DNA of 64,000 bases from Neorhizobium populisoli (GTDB lineage Bacteria; Pseudomonadota; Alphaproteobacteria; Rhizobiales; Rhizobiaceae), in contig NZ_JAHYCB010000007.1 of NCBI RefSeq assembly GCF_019430945.1, positions 1-64,000 on the forward strand. The letters are read 5' to 3'. Under the pieces are notes generated by a model. It was not told the DNA's origin and ran no database searches. It saw only the letters and a list, made by a program, of their open reading frames with translations. Position numbers and translations under genes: made by a program. Shown one piece after another: positions 54,573-62,343 of this stretch (position 1 is the stretch's first letter; each line of letters opens with the position of its first letter).

Positions 54573-55088
54573 ATGGCGCTGTCAGCTTCCACTCCCCGCT
54601 CCCGCACCGGCATCGGTTATGCTGTTCTTGTCACGCTCGGCATGGCGGCAACCGTCGGCGGCGCGCTCGCATTTCAGTATGTCGGCGGCTACATTCCCTG
54701 TGCACTCTGCCTTCTGCAGCGCAATCCTTATTATTACGGCATACCGGTCGGCATTCTGGCGATCATCGCCTCTGCCATGGGCTTGCCGGCCTGGGTCACC
54801 CGGGCGCTTCTCGTCGTCATCGGCGTGATGATGCTGGTCGGGGCCGGCATGGGTGTGTTTCATTCGGGCGTCGAATGGCATTTCTGGGAAGGCCCGTCGA
54901 GCTGCGGCGGGGCTTCCGGCGTCACCACCAATGCCGGCAACCTTCTGTCTGATCTGAATACCGTGCATGGCCCGTCCTGCACGGAAGCCGCACTTCGCGT
55001 GCTCGGGCTTTCCTTCGCCGGCTGGAATGTTATTGCGAGCATCATCCTTGCCGCAATCGCCTTCGTCGGCGCAAAAAAGGCCGCGTAG
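54573..55088 (+). CDS. dsbB: Disulfide bond formation protein B
   Basis: The 171-residue membrane protein has four predicted helices and the first periplasmic redox pair in 'GGYIPCALCLLQRNPYYYGI' (part: PCALCLLQRNP). A second Cys pair lies in the long periplasmic loop (Cys in 'PSSCGGASG' and 'GPSCTEA'). It reoxidises DsbA and passes electrons to quinone. GGAGAAGC precedes the ATG at 54573. A rho-independent terminator begins inside its last codons, so the message ends immediately after the stop. Confidence 0.92.
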   Translation: MALSASTPRSRTGIGYAVLVTLGMAATVGGALAFQYVGGYIPCALCLLQRNPYYYGIPVGILAIIASAMGLPAWVTRALLVVIGVMMLVGAGMGVFHSGVEWHFWEGPSSCGGASGVTTNAGNLLSDLNTVHGPSCTEAALRVLGLSFAGWNVIASIILAAIAFVGAKKAA

Positions 55089-55099
55089 CGCGGCCTTTT
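55073..55099 (+). terminator. Terminator overlapping the end of dsbB
   Basis: A stem of about 11 bp (AAAAGGCCGCG / CGCGGCCTTTT, loop TAG) in which the loop is the stop codon of dsbB (55086-55088). T and A tracts on both sides suggest it also serves the convergent HNH gene. Confidence 0.8.
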
Positions 55100-55124
55100 G
55101 GAAATCGGGAAACTGCGGCTGTCA

Positions 55125-55682
55125 TCACGGCTGCAGTTCGGTATCCCAGTAGAGATAGTCCATCCAGCTTTCGTGCAGATAGTTCGGCGGGAAAAGCCGG
55201 CCGTTATTGTGCAGGTCCTGCACCGTCGGCGCATAGGGCGTCTGGTGCGGATGCATGCCCGCCTGTTTCGGCAATTTGCTGCCCTTGCGAAGATTGCAGG
55301 GCGAGCAGGCCGCAACGACATTTTCCCAGGTCGTCTCGCCGCCATGGGCGCGCGGGATGACGTGGTCGAAGGTCAGATCGTCATGCTCGCCGCAATACTG
55401 GCACTCGAACTTGTCGCGCAGGAAGACATTGAACCGAGTGAAGGCGGGATTGCGGGTCGGCTGCACGTAGGTCTTGAGGCTGACCACGCTCGGCAGGCGC
55501 ATCGAGAAACTCGGCGAGCAGACCGAATGATCGTATTCCGCAATGATATTCACACGGTCAAGAAAAACCGCCTTGATCGCGTCCTGCCAGGACCACAACG
55601 ACAAGGGATAATAACTCAGCGGCCGGTAGTCAGCGTTCAGGACGAGCGCCGGCAGGGCCTGCGGGGAGACTGCAATCGTCAA
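55125..55682 (-). CDS. HNH endonuclease
   Basis: A 185-residue protein with an HNH domain in its C-terminal half: CQYCG zinc pair, 'LTFDHVIPRAHGG' with the catalytic His, 'TTWENVVAACSPCN' with Asn and the second Cys pair. The N-terminal part ('ALVLNADYRPLSYYPLSLW') is shared by a widespread cellular HNH family that is not linked to phages or introns. The DNA target and role are unknown. It shares a bidirectional terminator with the convergent dsbB. Confident on family only. Confidence 0.9.
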   Translation of the reverse strand: MTIAVSPQALPALVLNADYRPLSYYPLSLWSWQDAIKAVFLDRVNIIAEYDHSVCSPSFSMRLPSVVSLKTYVQPTRNPAFTRFNVFLRDKFECQYCGEHDDLTFDHVIPRAHGGETTWENVVAACSPCNLRKGSKLPKQAGMHPHQTPYAPTVQDLHNNGRLFPPNYLHESWMDYLYWDTELQP

Positions 55683-55784
55683 GTGACGCTCCTACCCGAT
55701 TCGGCATCTGTACTTTCTATATTAGGTCCGTTGTTACAGGATTGTGAAGCCCAATAAATGCAGTGGGATACTTGGTATCCAACC

Positions 55785-56426
55785 TCACACGATCGGCGTC
55801 ACGTTCCGGCGCATCTGGACCGCATAATAGGCCCAGAACAGGCGCGCCGCGACGGATCGCCACGGGCTCCACATCTCTGCCATAACGCCAAGATTTTTTG
55901 CAGAAGGCCGGGATTCCATGGCGAAAGCATGGCCGACCGCCGCCTGCAGCGCCACATCGCCGGTTGGGAAGATATCGACATGCCCGCCGCAGAACATCAG
56001 ATAGACCTCAGCCGTCCACGGACCGATGCCCGGCAAAGCCGTCATAGCCCTGATCGCCTCCGCCGTTTCCAGGGCAATAACGGCCTCGAGGTCGAAGCGG
56101 CCTTCCGAAATAGCTGTGGACAGATGCAGGAGCGTGCGCGCCTTGGCACCCGACAGACCGAATGTGGCGATCACTGCAGGGTCCAGCGCGGCATAACCGG
56201 CGGCGCTTATGGGACCGGCGACGGTGATGCGCTTCCAGATGGCGTCGGCGCTTGCCCGCGAAACCATCTGCGAGACGACGATCGAGGCAAGTCCGGGAAA
56301 GCCGGGTTCGTTGAGTCGGAGCGGAACGGAGCCCGAGATATCGATGATTGCGGCAAGGCGGGGATCAAGAACCGTCAACGCCCTCAGCCCTTCCTCGATA
56401 TCCGTGTGATCGCGAATGATTTTCAT
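55785..56426 (-). CDS. DNA-3-methyladenine glycosylase, AlkA/MAG type (HhH-GPD)
   Basis: A 213-residue HhH-GPD glycosylase. The helix-hairpin-helix and catalytic part reads 'LPGIGPWTAEVYLMF' followed by 'HVDIFPTGDVALQ', with the conserved Asp in PTGD. It removes alkylated bases from DNA as the first step of base excision repair. No iron-sulfur Cys cluster is present, which excludes MutY/Nth. It is the compact form, lacking AlkA's N-terminal TBP-like domain. It is monocistronic and lies between the HNH gene and an exported-protein gene. Confidence 0.9.
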   Translation of the reverse strand: MKIIRDHTDIEEGLRALTVLDPRLAAIIDISGSVPLRLNEPGFPGLASIVVSQMVSRASADAIWKRITVAGPISAAGYAALDPAVIATFGLSGAKARTLLHLSTAISEGRFDLEAVIALETAEAIRAMTALPGIGPWTAEVYLMFCGGHVDIFPTGDVALQAAVGHAFAMESRPSAKNLGVMAEMWSPWRSVAARLFWAYYAVQMRRNVTPIV

Positions 56427-56548
56427 TTCAGCCAGATTTATCGATCGATTGATTGAATGGTCATCTCAATTCCGGTCACCCCCATCCTCGACAAGGCAAA
56501 CGGAGGTCATAGATAGATCCGTATATTTTATTTTTGGAACGGGGCCGC

Positions 56549-57031
56549 ATGAAACTCGATAATTTCCGCGCTGCAGGGCGCGTTTTTCTCCTCTCCCTTG
56601 GCTTGCTCCATTTCCTTTCGAACATTCAAAATGCGCATGGCGAAGAGGCAAACGTACCGGTTATTGAAAGAGAGGCTCTTGCCTCGATCAAAGATGCAAG
56701 TGTCGGCGTTCTCGTTTTCGGCATTCAGGCCGGGCAGTTCTCCGGCTTCAAGGTTCTTTCCGGATCGGTCGAAGACAAGGCCGCGAGGGAATTCGAAAAC
56801 GGTCAGGGCGCTTTGGTCAGCGCAGAACTCGCCCAGCAGCTTTCCTTGCATACGGGCGATGTCGTTACGCTTTTAAACCCCGTTGGGAATGTTACCCCAA
56901 TGGGGGTTGCTCCAAGCATCACCCGCTACCGTGTTCTGGCGATTGTTGGTGATGAAACATCTTACCCTGGCGTCGGTGCGGTTTACATCCGGCGGGCGGA
57001 CGCGGAGAAATTCCCGGCGTCCGGCCGATGA
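56549..57031 (+). CDS. Exported protein resembling the periplasmic domain of LolC/LolE
   Basis: A 160-residue protein with a signal peptide (about 1-30). The mature part, 'QGALVSAELAQQLSLHTGDV' then 'NVTPMGVAPSITRYRVLAIV', strongly resembles the MacB-like periplasmic core of the lipoprotein-releasing permeases LolC/E, including the 'TPMG' and 'YRVLAIV' strands. The flanking membrane domains (FtsX type) are missing, so it cannot be a permease. It may be a stand-alone domain or a decayed fragment that became a small exported protein. The start at 56549 follows GGAACGGGG. It is the least GC-rich gene nearby. Confidence 0.6.
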   Translation: MKLDNFRAAGRVFLLSLGLLHFLSNIQNAHGEEANVPVIEREALASIKDASVGVLVFGIQAGQFSGFKVLSGSVEDKAAREFENGQGALVSAELAQQLSLHTGDVVTLLNPVGNVTPMGVAPSITRYRVLAIVGDETSYPGVGAVYIRRADAEKFPASGR

Positions 57032-57100
57032 ACCCCTTTTTCGGCCATCCTTCCCGGCATCAGTCGTTTCTGCGTTATCCATCGCTGTCACCACCAAAAC

Positions 57101-57994
57101 ATGGCAGAAGCAACCATGCCCGGCATCCACGATCATCCCGTCTTTCGTTTCGCGCCAAGCCCGAACGGGCTACTTCATCTCGGCCACGCGCTGTCCGCCG
57201 TCCTCAACCACGACATGGCAAAAGCAGCCGGCGGCCGGTTCCTGCTGCGCATGGAGGATATCGATCTCACCCGCTGCACGCCGGAACTCGAACAGGCGAT
57301 CTACCGCGATCTCAGATGGCTGGGTCTTGATTGGCAGACGCCGGTACGGCGGCAATCGGAGCATTTTCCGGCCTATCACGAAGCTCTCGCGCGGCTGGAT
57401 GAAATGGGCCTCGTCTATCCTGCTTTTCTCACGCGCGGTGAGGTAAAGGCAAAGGTCACCGCACATGAAGCTAAGGGAAAGATCTGGCCGCGCGATCCGG
57501 ACGGTTCGCCGCTTTACCCGGAAAACGACCGAAACCGGAGCGAGACCGAGCGCGCCGCTATCATCGCCAACGGCGTGCGGCATGCCTTCCGACTCGATAC
57601 GACCAAGGCGCTTCAAATGATCGGCCGGCCCCTGACCTGGACGGAAACGGGAGATGGCGAGCAAGGCGAAATTTCAGCCGACCCTGCCGCGTGGGGCGAT
57701 GTCATCCTCTCCCGCTCGGATGCGCCGTCGAGCTACCATCTCTCGGTCACCGTCGATGATGCGGCCCAAAACGTGACCAACGTCGTGCGTGGCCTCGATC
57801 TCTTCGAGGCGACCGCCGTCCACCGCCTGCTGCAGGAATTGCTGGAACTGCCACAGCCGATCTATCACCACCACCGGCTGATCGTCGGTCCCGACGGCAG
57901 AAAGCTCTCCAAGAGCGAAGGTTCAACGGGGCTCGCGGCGCCGCGCGACCAAGGGCTCACGCCCGCCGATATCCGCCGGCTGGTCGGGCTGTGA
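57101..57994 (+). CDS. gluQRS: Glutamyl-Q tRNA(Asp) synthetase
   Basis: The 297-residue product is a truncated glutamyl-tRNA-synthetase relative that attaches glutamate to queuosine in tRNA(Asp). It has the HIGH-like motif HLGHA ('FAPSPNGLLHLGHALSAV'), 'LLRMEDIDLTRC' and KLSKS near the end, but no anticodon-binding domain. The zinc-binding cysteines found in E. coli YadB are absent; the region is 'FLTRGEVKAKV'. The start is ATG 57101 or 57116; neither has a good ribosome-binding site. It overlaps the convergent BrkB gene by 72 bases. Confidence 0.93.
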   Translation: MAEATMPGIHDHPVFRFAPSPNGLLHLGHALSAVLNHDMAKAAGGRFLLRMEDIDLTRCTPELEQAIYRDLRWLGLDWQTPVRRQSEHFPAYHEALARLDEMGLVYPAFLTRGEVKAKVTAHEAKGKIWPRDPDGSPLYPENDRNRSETERAAIIANGVRHAFRLDTTKALQMIGRPLTWTETGDGEQGEISADPAAWGDVILSRSDAPSSYHLSVTVDDAAQNVTNVVRGLDLFEATAVHRLLQELLELPQPIYHHHRLIVGPDGRKLSKSEGSTGLAAPRDQGLTPADIRRLVGL

Positions 57995-59002
57995 TGCTGC
58001 CTCCTCCCGCCGGCGCTGTTCTTTCCTGAACCGCGAAAACACCGAATAGATGCGGTATTTCATCAGCGCAGCATTGAGCTCAGCACCGAGCATGAAGATC
58101 ACGCCGACCATATAGAGAAACACCAGCACGATCATGATCGACGCCAACCCCGCATAAGTCGCGGCGTAATTGGCGAAGGTCGAAAGATAAGCGGCAAAAC
58201 CGAAACCGAAGCCGGTCCAGGCGACGATCGTCAAAAGCACGCCGGGCAGGATGTCGATCATCCGCCGGTCGCCGGCCGGCAGCCATTTATGCGACAGGAC
58301 GAGGCCGATCAAAAGCAGGATCGCGGTGCCGATCACACCCCAGTTGGCAATGGCGCTCAGGTCTTCGATCAGTGCCGGAAACCGGCTCTGGGCAAACCGT
58401 GTCGCGACCGGCACGGCGAGTAGCAGGATGCTGATCACCGCGAACACCACGACCGCCGCGATCACATAACCCAGGCTCGCAAGCCGCGTCACATACCATG
58501 GCCGGGTCTCGGTGACGCGATAGGCGCGGTTGAGCGAAATGCGCAGCGCCTCCACGCCGTTGGAGGCGAAATAGGCGGCGGCCAGAACCGAAAGGGTCAG
58601 CAGCCCGCCGCGCGGAATGGTCAGCACCCGTTGGATTTCCGTCGCGATCGGGCTGGCGATATCCGCCGGCCAGGTGTCGAACAGCAGATGGATGGCCGTC
58701 TCCGCAAAGTCGCCTGCCCCGAGAAAACCGGCCAGTGCGGTCCCAAAAATCAGGAACGGGAAAAGCGCCAGCAGGCCGGAAAGCGCCACATGGCTCGCCA
58801 TCGCCCAGCCGTCATCCTCGGTGAAGTGCCAATAGGCATCCCAGACCACCTTGAAGGCAAGCCTGGTCCACCGGACGGGGCGGATTTCTTCGGACAACAG
58901 CAACTCCGCAGGTGGCTTGGTTGTGACTTCTGGCGAAATATGGGAGGAACGCAGGGACTTGTACAGGGAACCCACTCCAATGGACGACAGGAAAACGATC
59001 AT
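57923..59002 (-). CDS. YihY/BrkB family membrane protein
   Basis: A 359-residue inner-membrane protein with six predicted helices, the YihY/virulence-factor BrkB family: 'ASHVALSGLLALFPFLIFG', 'SNGVEALRISLNRAYRV', 'WLPAGDRRMIDILPGVLLT', 'GVIFMLGAELNAALM'. The function is not known; it was once thought to be RNase BN. The start is unsettled. ATG 59002 has GGAGGAA at long spacing but overlaps the divergent SDR gene by 23 bases; GTG 58975 avoids this and lacks a ribosome-binding site. The 3' end overlaps gluQRS. Confidence 0.88.
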   Translation of the reverse strand: MIVFLSSIGVGSLYKSLRSSHISPEVTTKPPAELLLSEEIRPVRWTRLAFKVVWDAYWHFTEDDGWAMASHVALSGLLALFPFLIFGTALAGFLGAGDFAETAIHLLFDTWPADIASPIATEIQRVLTIPRGGLLTLSVLAAAYFASNGVEALRISLNRAYRVTETRPWYVTRLASLGYVIAAVVVFAVISILLLAVPVATRFAQSRFPALIEDLSAIANWGVIGTAILLLIGLVLSHKWLPAGDRRMIDILPGVLLTIVAWTGFGFGFAAYLSTFANYAATYAGLASIMIVLVFLYMVGVIFMLGAELNAALMKYRIYSVFSRFRKEQRRREEAASQPDQPADIGGREPLVARRREPR

Positions 59003-59813
59003 CGTCACCGGCTGTTCCTCCGGCATCGGCGCCCATTGCGCCCGCGCTCTGAAGAAAGACGGCTGGCGGGTGTTCGCGACGGTGCGCCGGGAAGAAGACC
59101 TCGCGCCGCTCGAGGCCGATGGCATCGAAGCCCTGGTCATGGACTATACCAAGATCGACACGATCGTGACGCTGGTCGACGAGGTTCTGAAGCGCACCGG
59201 CGGCAAGCTAGACGCGCTGTTCAATAACGGCGCCTACGGCCAGGCCGGCGCCGTGGAAGATCTTGCGACGGACGTGCTGCGTGTCCAGTTCGAGACGAAT
59301 TTCTTCGGCTGGCATGAACTGACCCGCCGGCTGATCCCGGTGATGCGCGCCCAGGGGCATGGCCGCATCGTCAACTGCTCGTCGATATTAGGCCTCCTGC
59401 CCTATCGCTACCGCGGTGCCTACACCGCCTCGAAATACGCGCTGGAGGGCCTGACCATCACCATGCGGATGGAGCTTCAGGGCAGCGGCATCGAGGTGAG
59501 CCTGATCGAACCCGGCCCGATCGCCTCGAAATTTACCGCCAACGCGCTGATCATGATCAACCGCAATGTCGATATGGAAGGTTCGGCGCATGCGCAGCAA
59601 TACAAACGCCAGCTGAAGCGGCTGGATGGCCGCGGCCCCGTCAGCCGCCATAAACTCGGCCCGGAAGCGGTGTATGGCGTGTTGACGCATGCCTTGACCG
59701 CGCCTCGCCCCAAGCCACATTATCTGGTAACCCGGCCCGCCAAGCAGGGCGCCTTCCTGAAGAGAATTCTGCCGGCCGCGCTCTTCTACAAGCTCATGCG
59801 CCGGATCGATTGA
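58980..59813 (+). CDS. SDR family oxidoreductase
   Basis: A 277-residue short-chain dehydrogenase with the cofactor loop TGCSSGIG (10-17), catalytic Ser134/135, Tyr148 and Lys152 (YTASK), and a C-terminal extension 'KRLDGRGPVSRHKLGPEAVY'. This layout resembles the SDR group that acts on lipids or retinol-like substrates in bacteria. The real substrate is not evident. AGGGA lies before the ATG at 58980. The stop is nine bases before a small twin-membrane-segment gene, so it may be co-transcribed with the following genes. Confidence 0.9.
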   Translation: MDDRKTIIVTGCSSGIGAHCARALKKDGWRVFATVRREEDLAPLEADGIEALVMDYTKIDTIVTLVDEVLKRTGGKLDALFNNGAYGQAGAVEDLATDVLRVQFETNFFGWHELTRRLIPVMRAQGHGRIVNCSSILGLLPYRYRGAYTASKYALEGLTITMRMELQGSGIEVSLIEPGPIASKFTANALIMINRNVDMEGSAHAQQYKRQLKRLDGRGPVSRHKLGPEAVYGVLTHALTAPRPKPHYLVTRPAKQGAFLKRILPAALFYKLMRRID

Positions 59814-59821
59814 GAAGATAG

Positions 59822-60025
59822 ATGTCCAGTTTCCTCACCATCGTCACCTTCCTTGTCATGGGGCTTGTCGTGCTCGTGCTCATTCGCGGGCTGATCAACA
59901 TGCTCAAGGGCACCGACGCCAACAAGTCGAACAAACTGATGCAGATGCGCGTGCTGCTGCAGGCGATTGCCATCGCGCTGATCATGCTGACATTGTGGAT
60001 CACGGGCGGCGGTCGCCCAAGCTGA
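59822..60025 (+). CDS. Twin transmembrane protein (HIG1-like)
   Basis: A 67-residue protein with two membrane helices (about 4-24 and 44-62) joined by a basic loop 'MLKGTDANKSNKLMQMRV'. The 'SNKLMQMRVLLQAIAI' stretch matches the twin-transmembrane / HIG1-like proteins of alphaproteobacteria, which stabilise respiratory complexes in related systems. It starts eight bases after the SDR stop and is followed 29 bases later by the adenosyltransferase gene, so it probably belongs to an operon. Confidence 0.85.
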   Translation: MSSFLTIVTFLVMGLVVLVLIRGLINMLKGTDANKSNKLMQMRVLLQAIAIALIMLTLWITGGGRPS

Positions 60026-60054
60026 TTCTCGAACACTCATTCTGATGGCGGCGG

Positions 60055-60627
60055 ATGGTCAAACTCAACAAAATCTACACCCGCACCGGTGATGACGGCA
60101 CGACGGGGCTTGCTTCCGGCCCCCGCCGCGACAAGCATGACCTGCGCGTCGAAGCCTATGGCACCGTCGATGAGACCAATTCCACTATCGGCCTCGCCCG
60201 CCTGCACACGTCCGGCATGGCAGACCTCGACACCATGCTGTTCAGCATCCAGAACGACCTCTTCGATCTCGGCGCCGACCTTTCCACCCCTGACACCGGC
60301 GAAAAGCTGGAATACGAGCCGCTGCGCATCATCGAGGCGCAGGCGACACGGCTGGAGGCGGAGATCGATGCGCTGAACGCCCATCTCGACCCGCTCCGCT
60401 CCTTCGTCCTGCCCGGCGGCTCACCGGCTTCCGCCTATCTGCACCTCGCCCGCACGGTGTCGCGCCGGGCTGAGCGGCTGATGGTCGAGCTGTCACGGCA
60501 AGAGCCGGTCGGCGCGGCCGCGCTGAAATATATCAACCGCCTCTCCGATTTCCTCTTCGTCGCCGCACGCTTTGCCAATGACGGCGGCAAGGCAGACGTG
60601 CTTTGGGTTCCGGGGAAAAACCGCTAA
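60055..60627 (+). CDS. Cob(I)alamin adenosyltransferase, PduO type
   Basis: A 190-residue ATP:cob(I)alamin adenosyltransferase of the PduO family. The ATP-binding N-terminus is 'YTRTGDDGTTGLASGPR', the helical core carries 'GTVDETNSTIGLAR', and the catalytic end is 'LPGGSPASAYLHLARTVSRR' with 'LKYINRLSDFLFVAARFAN' (parts only). It makes coenzyme B12 from cob(I)alamin or cob(I)yrinic diamide and ATP, in the cytoplasm. Family length is normal. It lies in a run with the twin-membrane protein and the rhomboid gene. Confidence 0.94.
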   Translation: MVKLNKIYTRTGDDGTTGLASGPRRDKHDLRVEAYGTVDETNSTIGLARLHTSGMADLDTMLFSIQNDLFDLGADLSTPDTGEKLEYEPLRIIEAQATRLEAEIDALNAHLDPLRSFVLPGGSPASAYLHLARTVSRRAERLMVELSRQEPVGAAALKYINRLSDFLFVAARFANDGGKADVLWVPGKNR

Positions 60628-60657
60628 GGGTATAGGCGGGACAGGAGAGGGCCATCG

Positions 60658-61404
60658 ATGTTCATCCCGCTGCATGACGCCGTAGAGCTGAAATATATCC
60701 GCATCCAGTTCGTGACGATCGGCCTTATCGCCGTCAACATTATCATCTGGCTGCTGTCGACCATGGCGAGCCCGGCAACGGTCGAGCACGCCTCGCTCGG
60801 CCTCGGTTTCATTCCGGCCGTCATCTTCGATCATGCAGTGCTCGATCCCTCGCTGATCGTGGTGCCCGAAGATGCGACCTTCATCACCTATGCTTTCCTG
60901 CATCTCGATTTCTGGCATCTTGCCTCGAACATGCTGTTCCTCTGGGTGTTCGGCGACAATGTCGAGGATGCGCTGGGGCATATGCGCTTCTTCATCTTCT
61001 ACCTGCTTTGCGCTGCGGCGGGCGCCGCCCTTCACGGTTTCGTCGGGCCGGAATCGCAAGGCCCACTGATTGGTGCCTCGGGCGCAATCTCCGGCGTGGT
61101 GGCCGCCTATTTCCTGCTGCATCCCCGCGTGCAGGTCTGGGTTCTGGTACTCTTACGAATTCCGCTGCCGCTGCCGGCCTTCATTCCGCTGGCGCTCTGG
61201 ATCGTCCAGCAATTCGTCATGCTCTGGTTCGATCTCGATGGCATGGTCTCCTGGGGCGCCCATGTGGGCGGCATCGTCGCCGGTGCGCTTCTGGTGCTTG
61301 TCATGCGCCGCAAGGGCGTGCCGCTTTTCGACCGCGCCCTCATCACGCCGCGTGCCGTGCGCCGCAAGCTCACCGTGCCGCAGGTCGGCCACGCGCTTGA
61401 ATGA
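60658..61404 (+). CDS. Rhomboid family intramembrane serine protease
   Basis: A 248-residue integral membrane protein with six helices. The catalytic Ser141 lies in GASGAISG (139-146) and His202 in 'WGAHVGG'. The 'HLASNMLFLWVFGDNVED' region supplies His87 and Asn91 of the oxyanion hole. All key residues are present, so an active protease is expected; it cuts helices within the membrane. AGGAG precedes the ATG. It follows the adenosyltransferase by 30 bases. Its substrate is unknown. Confidence 0.93.
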   Translation: MFIPLHDAVELKYIRIQFVTIGLIAVNIIIWLLSTMASPATVEHASLGLGFIPAVIFDHAVLDPSLIVVPEDATFITYAFLHLDFWHLASNMLFLWVFGDNVEDALGHMRFFIFYLLCAAAGAALHGFVGPESQGPLIGASGAISGVVAAYFLLHPRVQVWVLVLLRIPLPLPAFIPLALWIVQQFVMLWFDLDGMVSWGAHVGGIVAGALLVLVMRRKGVPLFDRALITPRAVRRKLTVPQVGHALE

Positions 61405-61532
61405 GCCGAACGCAATATGCCCCTAACCGAATATGCCTATGAGAAAACGACAAGCTGAGATGGCAAATCCGCGTTGTATTCGGGCGAAAAATGCGTATCC
61501 ATGTCGCCCACTGACAAACGAGGAGGTGGCAA

Positions 61533-61577
61533 ATGTCGCAATTTGCTGTCGAAGATAGTCAAGGAAGGACCCCATGA
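61533..61577 (+). CDS. Candidate 14-residue leader peptide of etfBA
   Basis: A short frame, MSQFAVEDSQGRTP, begins behind GAGGAGGTGG (one of the best ribosome-binding sites in the window). It ends with TGA at 61575-61577, overlapping the etfB ATG (61574) as ATGA. This is the normal form of translational coupling. No regulatory amino acid run (such as repeated Trp or His) is seen, so if real it more likely couples translation than acts as an attenuator. Its conservation is unknown. Confidence 0.4.
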   Translation: MSQFAVEDSQGRTP

Positions 61578-62320
61578 AGATCCTGGTGCCAGTCAAGCGC
61601 GTGGTCGATTATAACGTCAAGATCCGGGTCAAGCCGGATGGTTCGGGCGTCGAACTCGCCAACGTCAAGATGTCGATGAACCCGTTCGATGAAATCTCGG
61701 TCGAAGAGGCTCTGCGGCTGAAGGAAGCCGGCAAGGCTGAAGAAGTGGTGGTCGTCTCGATCGGCCCGGCCAAGGCCGAAGAGACGCTGCGCACCGCGCT
61801 CGCCATGGGCGCCGACCGCGCCATCCTCGTCGAGACCGACGATCTCGTCGAACCGCTCGCCGTCGCAAAAATCCTCAAGGGCGTCGTCGATGCCGAACAG
61901 CCCGGCCTGATCATCGTCGGCAAACAGGCGATCGACGACGATTCCAACCAGACCGGCCAGATGCTTGCCGCCCTTATCGGTTCGGCTCAGGCGACCTTCG
62001 CCTCGAAGATCGAGATTGCCGATGGCTCTGCAAAAGTCACCCGCGAAGTCGACGGCGGTCTGCAGACGATCGAAGTCAAGCTTCCGGCCGTCGTCACCAC
62101 CGACCTGCGTTTGAACGAGCCGCGCTACGCTTCGCTGCCGAACATCATGAAGGCCAAGAAGAAGCCGCTCGACAAGAAGACCCCGGGTGACTTCGGCGTC
62201 GATACCGCGCCGCGCCTCAAGGTGCTGAAGACCGAAGAGCCGGGCGGGCGCAAGGCAGGCATCAAGGTCAAGACGGTCGAGGAACTGGTCGGCGCCTTGA
62301 AGACCGCCGGCGTGCTCTGA
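61574..62320 (+). CDS. etfB: Electron transfer flavoprotein beta subunit
   Basis: A 248-residue EtfB, beginning MKILVPVKRVVDYNVKIRV. It contains 'NPFDEISVEEALRLKEAG', the AMP-binding 'GKQAIDDDSNQTGQMLAALI' (part: IDDDSNQTGQ) and the recognition-loop 'LRLNEPRYASLPNIMKAKKK' (part: EPRYASLPNIMKAKKK). With EtfA it takes electrons from acyl-CoA dehydrogenases and passes them to ETF-quinone oxidoreductase. It precedes etfA by 23 bases and follows a possible coupled leader ORF. Confidence 0.96.
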   Translation: MKILVPVKRVVDYNVKIRVKPDGSGVELANVKMSMNPFDEISVEEALRLKEAGKAEEVVVVSIGPAKAEETLRTALAMGADRAILVETDDLVEPLAVAKILKGVVDAEQPGLIIVGKQAIDDDSNQTGQMLAALIGSAQATFASKIEIADGSAKVTREVDGGLQTIEVKLPAVVTTDLRLNEPRYASLPNIMKAKKKPLDKKTPGDFGVDTAPRLKVLKTEEPGGRKAGIKVKTVEELVGALKTAGVL

Positions 62321-62343
62321 GCGATAGGAAAAGGATTATTCAC

